Assembly: GCA_015501055.1 (NCBI GenBank)
Contig: JADNYV010001017.1
Coordinates: forward strand, 1-10,699
DNA from: Mucidula mucida
Lineage: Eukaryota > Basidiomycota > Agaricomycetes > Agaricales > Physalacriaceae
Length of the DNA stretch: 10,699 nt
Direction of reading: 5' to 3'
The notes under the pieces are model-generated. The model worked only from the letters and a program-made list of their open reading frames with translations. It was not told the DNA's origin and ran no database searches. The position numbers and the translations under genes are program-made. Below are positions 7,696 to 10,699 of this stretch, piece by piece; the stretch's first letter is position 1, and every line of letters starts with the position of its first letter.

Positions 7696-8031
7696 GCTAG
7701 ATATAAATGCTCCCGGTCAGTATGTTCGCGAATTTGAACTTTGAGACAAACTTTAGTCGTCCGTCCGAGATCGATGAAAAGAGGAAAGAAAGTTAGTCCT
7801 GTCAAACGGCGCAATGCATTGAAATAGAAGGGCGGTTTCTTGTCCCTTCACAGAACATAGTAACAGGCTAGACCGCAACCCACGATAGTATGTATATGTT
7901 GCTAATACGATGGCGATCACGAAGGAAGAAGGATATAATAGACGCCGACACCTAGACCACTGATAATATGTAAACCGTCCACGGACGCGAAGATGAAAAC
8001 ACACAACATTAAATTAACAAGCGTGAATCAA
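7696..8031. other. Upstream region of the DUF7770-like gene
   Basis: This holds the probable promoter of the minus-strand gene. A TATAT run lies only a few bases before its ATG, too close to be its TATA box. No other coding feature is convincing. Confidence 0.4.
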
Positions 8032-8744
8032 TCATTGATGCTGCACGCCTCGATCCGCATTCTCGTCAGGCATACCCCAGAATCCAACCGAGCCCCACGC
8101 GCCTCCACTCCCAGCATCAAAGGTCATACAGGTCGAATCACGAACGAACGGGCATGTACGTGAAGCCCTTGGGGGTGAGGCAGTCTCCAAGTCGAGATAA
8201 TTAAAATCAGAAAGACTATCAAGGCCTGATCCGAAGGGTACACCACCTGAGGGAAGTCAAAGGCTTGAACGTAGTATTGCGCAGCAAGGTGTCAATTACT
8301 GTTTCGTCGGCATGGAGAGCATCGTGATAGTTGAAATCCTCTTCGGAGTCTTGGATGCTGAGAGGGCGAGCAGTGCTTATACATCGCAGGGTCTTCACTT
8401 GACGGCGACAATCAGGGACTTCTGAAGGCATTCATAGCTACACGTACCAGGGAGACCAGCGACATCGCGCTCAGAAAAGAAAACTCTCCAAAATTCGTCG
8501 CCGCCAAGGAGGCAGGGGACGGAAGTAATGAAAGATTGGCGGCTCTGATCGTCAATCATACTGGACAGCGAACAAGATCAAAAGGCATGCCATCATCGAT
8601 CCTTATTAAATAGTAAGTCGCCTCGGATTCTTTACGCGTCCAGCATGTAGGTATAACATGTGAAGATGAGCTCGCTATCAATATGCTTGACCTCCGTTTG
8701 TTGGGCGAATCGTCTGCAGACAGAATATGAGAACCATCTTTCAA
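8032..8744 (-). pseudogene. Chain of overlapping minus-strand frames, possible decayed or unresolved gene
   Basis: Four open stretches follow each other on the minus strand in changing frames, each overlapping the next by 20-40 bases: 8744..8556 (includes DGSHILSADDSPNKRRSS), 8577..8395 (includes LLGGDEFWRVFFSERDVAG), 8431..8219 (includes SIQDSEEDFNYHDALHADET) and 8256..8032 (includes DSLSDFNYLDLETAS). The overlaps leave no room for ordinary introns at two junctions. The third could use a phase-matched GTACGT..TTCAG intron, but of only 26 bases, and a possible 53-base intron near 8300..8248 does not restore the last frame. This fits a gene with several frameshifts, or a chance chain. I cannot name the family. 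Related coding-like scraps (9000..8781) may belong upstream. Confidence 0.28.
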
Positions 8745-9484
8745 CAGTTACAAGCCACGTATGGAACGCACGTGTCTACATCAGATCGCAATCCATAAAA
8801 AGTTGTGGACTCTCCATGTCGCCATAAGCATTAACAGCTTATAGGGCGCTTGTGGTAGCAGTGATCGCGAACAGAAAGCATACACTATCGATAATGTACT
8901 ATGGTCTTTATCATCGACAGGCGGTACTTTGACCGTATCGCTGAGAGCGCGCCGGACCCCGATCGGTGAAAACAATGAGATCGGCCTGATAACAGGAAGA
9001 GTGGTGGATCATCCGGATGTCTTGCCAAAAAGACATACCACGCGTCCCTCGTCGCGTTTTACAGTATCGAGCTCAAATGCAGGTTTGGTGCGCCACGAAA
9101 GGAAACATTAGAGTTGGCAGTGATGATGCGAACGTTCCTGGCAGTGATACGCGACAGTTTTGATCTGACAGTATATGGGAAATTGAATTACGAGTCACAG
9201 GAATGATGAGAACTGATGTGTAGAAAACACAATAAGAGGTCTTCGGAGTGGAGACTTCGGCGGCCAAGAATAGAATCTGAGGTCGAACCTAGAGGGTTGG
9301 GACCACGGTTTGAAACGATATTCAAAGAGGAGAGACGCTGAACTGCGGCATACATTGAGGTCTAAGCGTTATTTGCAAAAGCTAGACCGAGCCGTTGTAG
9401 AAAACACGAGACTGACACCCTTTCTCTGCGCGGAGAAGGAGGGTGATGACGCAGGTTTATCACGTTAAATGAAGCATTCTGGAA
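8745..9484. other. Gene-poor stretch upstream of the pheromone unit
   Basis: Only frames up to about 64 codons occur, on both strands. Some minus-strand scraps (8975..8781, 9267..9073) look coding-like but have no domain, good start or consistent splicing. I see no clear repeat or RNA structure. Confidence 0.4.
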
Positions 9485-9639
9485 TCCTTATTGTTAACAA
9501 AGTGCAAAGTCGCGTCGATTTGCAAATTAGACTCACGTCAAAGCGCGTCCTTATTGTTTTCGCCCACATGCCGGCGAGACAAACAAAATGGATGTCTCAG
9601 GTCCCGGTACCTTGCGCGCGTTCATGTTGGCGTATATAA
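9485..9639 (+). promoter_or_regulatory. Pheromone gene promoter: TATA box and candidate HMG-box sites
   Basis: A TATATAA box lies at 9633..9639, 77 bases before the pheromone ATG. Upstream, the 11-base string TCCTTATTGTT occurs twice (9485..9495 and 9548..9558); each copy holds ATTGTT, the complement of the HMG-box core AACAAT. The first copy runs into the palindrome TTGTTAACAA (9491..9500) and AACAAAG (9496..9502), and a further ACAAACAAAATGG lies near 9580..9592. Basidiomycete pheromone genes are known to be driven by HMG-box factors of the Prf1 type binding ACAA-containing elements. That these sites do so here is inference. Confidence 0.5.
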
Positions 9640-9715
9640 GAAGTGCGGAGGGTGATAGAATGGCAGCAGCACTCCACCGCTAAACCTCTTCGCCACAACC
9701 ACCCACCCAATCGCA

Positions 9716-9832
9716 ATGGATTCCTTCGAATACGTTCCTACCGTTGCGCAGGCAGAAGACGAGGAGTGCATGGAGACGAGCATACCCGTCAACGAAGCGG
9801 ACGGCGATGGCAGCAGCTGCGTCATCTCATAG
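9716..9832 (+). CDS. Mating pheromone precursor (lipopeptide, CaaX box CVIS)
   Basis: This 38-residue frame has the hallmarks of a basidiomycete a-factor-like pheromone precursor. It starts MDSFEYVPT, the MDSF/MDTF-type start common in agaricomycete precursors; it has an acidic middle (AEDEEC), and it ends DGDGSSCVIS. The last four residues form a CaaX box with Cys35, Val-Ile and serine, predicting farnesylation, removal of VIS and carboxymethylation. By family knowledge the N-terminal part is then cut off and the short lipopeptide is exported by an ABC transporter to bind an STE3-type receptor on a partner cell or nucleus. The usual charged cleavage motif (such as ER) before the mature part is not obvious; acidic residues at NEAD (26-29) are the nearest candidate, so the mature N-terminus is unclear. 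The start context CGCAATGG is acceptable, and a TATA box sits 77 bases upstream. No receptor gene is in the window. Such small genes are easily missed by automatic prediction. Confidence 0.88.
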   Translation: MDSFEYVPTVAQAEDEECMETSIPVNEADGDGSSCVIS

Positions 9833-9878
9833 CGCCATCAACCTCGCTATCCCGCCGATCGCTATCCTATTCATTTCT

Positions 9879-9928
9879 GTGAGCATGCCGTTTCGCGTAT
9901 GATTCCTAAACTCACTTCATACTCGCAG
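9879..9928 (+). other. Probable intron in the pheromone gene 3' UTR
   Basis: GTGAGC at 9879, a CTCAC branch-like site at 9911..9915 and a CGCAG end at 9928 define a 50-base intron lying 46 bases after the stop codon. All elements fit normal basidiomycete introns. Splicing here would not change the protein. Confidence 0.5.
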
Positions 9929-10217
9929 GTTAATACGCGCATACTACCCGCGTTCCGTCATATTTTTCATTCGGGTTGTAATTCGTCGTCCAAGGGAGGA
10001 GGAAGAGATGAAACCAAGCTTTATAGTCGACAAAAAATGGGCTATTGTATATTTAGACGTCACCACACTTTCGATATTCTCTGGTGATGGTCAGTAGTTG
10101 GGAGCGGGATGAATACAAGAAATTGGCTGTCAGTGATGTCTCTAAGTTGAATGTAAGAAGGAAGGTGGCGAGCTGAGGCATGACGTTCGAAAGATACCGG
10201 CCCACTTCTTCTGCCAC
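9929..10217. other. 3' flank of the pheromone gene
   Basis: This should hold the end of the pheromone transcript. It contains no other CaaX-ended short frame and no receptor-like hydrophobic frame on either strand. Confidence 0.4.
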
Positions 10218-10622
10218 GTGACCAGTACCTTGCCGGAGACGCGGCCCTCCTTCCCTCCAGCATGTGGTATAGTGTCACTACTTGACGTTGTCTCACAGCC
10301 CGCCGAGGCGCTGCCTGCAACGTGCAGAGCTTGCAGTCGCTGCAAGGATGCGTTGACTCATTCTATGGATATCTACTCACAGCCTGTGCACGTTTCTGAA
10401 TTCGAAGAATGGAAACGAGTTTATACCGGCGGCGCAGGATTGATTCTCGGATTTGGTCTAGGCATGTACAGTACTGGGAGCTGCTGTTCCGCGGCTCTCT
10501 CCCGTAGGGTAAGTGAAGCTCTTGCTATACCGCTGTTTATAGCCGGAGCGCGGATAAAAATAAGTACGACATCACAGGCGCTGCTACGGGACCGCAACGT
10601 TGGTTCTGAGGTGTCGTTTTAG
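10218..10622 (+). CDS. Weak candidate gene with a glycine-rich hydrophobic segment
   Basis: The frame is 134 codons. It has CRACSRC near residues 36-42, and WKRVYTGGAGLILGFGLGMY near 65-84, which could be a glycine-rich membrane helix. A good GTAAGT donor at 10509 and a CACAG acceptor ending at 10577 would remove 69 bases in phase and leave about 111 residues. The glycine pattern faintly recalls the second helix of the mitochondrial MICOS subunit Mic10, but the first helix and its motif are missing, so I do not assign it. The start at 10218 has no special support. It may be part of a gene extending upstream or past the window end, or not a gene. Confidence 0.28.
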   Translation: MTSTLPETRPSFPPACGIVSLLDVVSQPAEALPATCRACSRCKDALTHSMDIYSQPVHVSEFEEWKRVYTGGAGLILGFGLGMYSTGSCCSAALSRRVSEALAIPLFIAGARIKISTTSQALLRDRNVGSEVSF

Positions 10623-10699
10623 GAACAATAATGCCGTCTCCCTCGACGCTTACACTAATACATGCCAGGGTATGTTACCCACTCTCTGGGATGTTTTGA

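Noticed and set aside
10385..10399. Plus-strand CARF followed by a stop
   Set aside because: Arginine in the box is not aliphatic and no pheromone-like frame precedes it.

Overview
The window reads as nuclear DNA of a basidiomycete fungus, most likely a mushroom-forming agaricomycete. Three things point that way: a lipopeptide mating-pheromone precursor ending in the CaaX box CVIS (9716..9832), a coiled-coil plus F-box protein of the type expanded in agaricomycetes (3558..5156), and short 50-80 base introns with GT..AG ends and CTGAC/CTCAC-like branch sites. No bacterial operon structure, rRNA, tRNA or CRISPR array was seen.

Layout, left to right. 1..1110 has no convincing gene but holds a dense cluster of TAACTG/CAGTTA hexamers with a perfect hairpin (507..587). 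1111..1441 (minus) may hold a small three-exon gene for a single-pass membrane protein, with its own TATA box; this model is tentative. 1930..2832 (plus) encodes a 300-residue low-complexity protein I do not recognise, and 3558..5156 (plus) encodes the F-box protein. 5296..6517 is a mosaic of two interleaved inverted repeats, called T and P here, around a small spliced gene (5761..6057). 6934..7695 (minus) is an intact 253-residue gene resembling the fungal DUF7770 family. 8032..8744 (minus) is a chain of overlapping short open frames that looks like a decayed or badly resolved gene. 9485..9928 is the pheromone unit: possible HMG-box sites, TATA box, a 38-codon precursor, and a probable intron in the 3' UTR. 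10218..10622 is a weak candidate gene with a glycine-rich hydrophobic segment.

How it fits together. The pheromone gene is the main result. Such genes normally sit in or near the B (pheromone/receptor) mating-type locus and act through an STE3-type seven-helix receptor. No receptor gene is visible here, so this is either the edge of a B locus or an isolated, possibly non-mating-type, pheromone gene. The other genes show no functional link to it. Inverted duplications, gene-poor stretches and apparent gene remnants suggest a rearranged accessory region, as is common around fungal mating loci, but that is inference.
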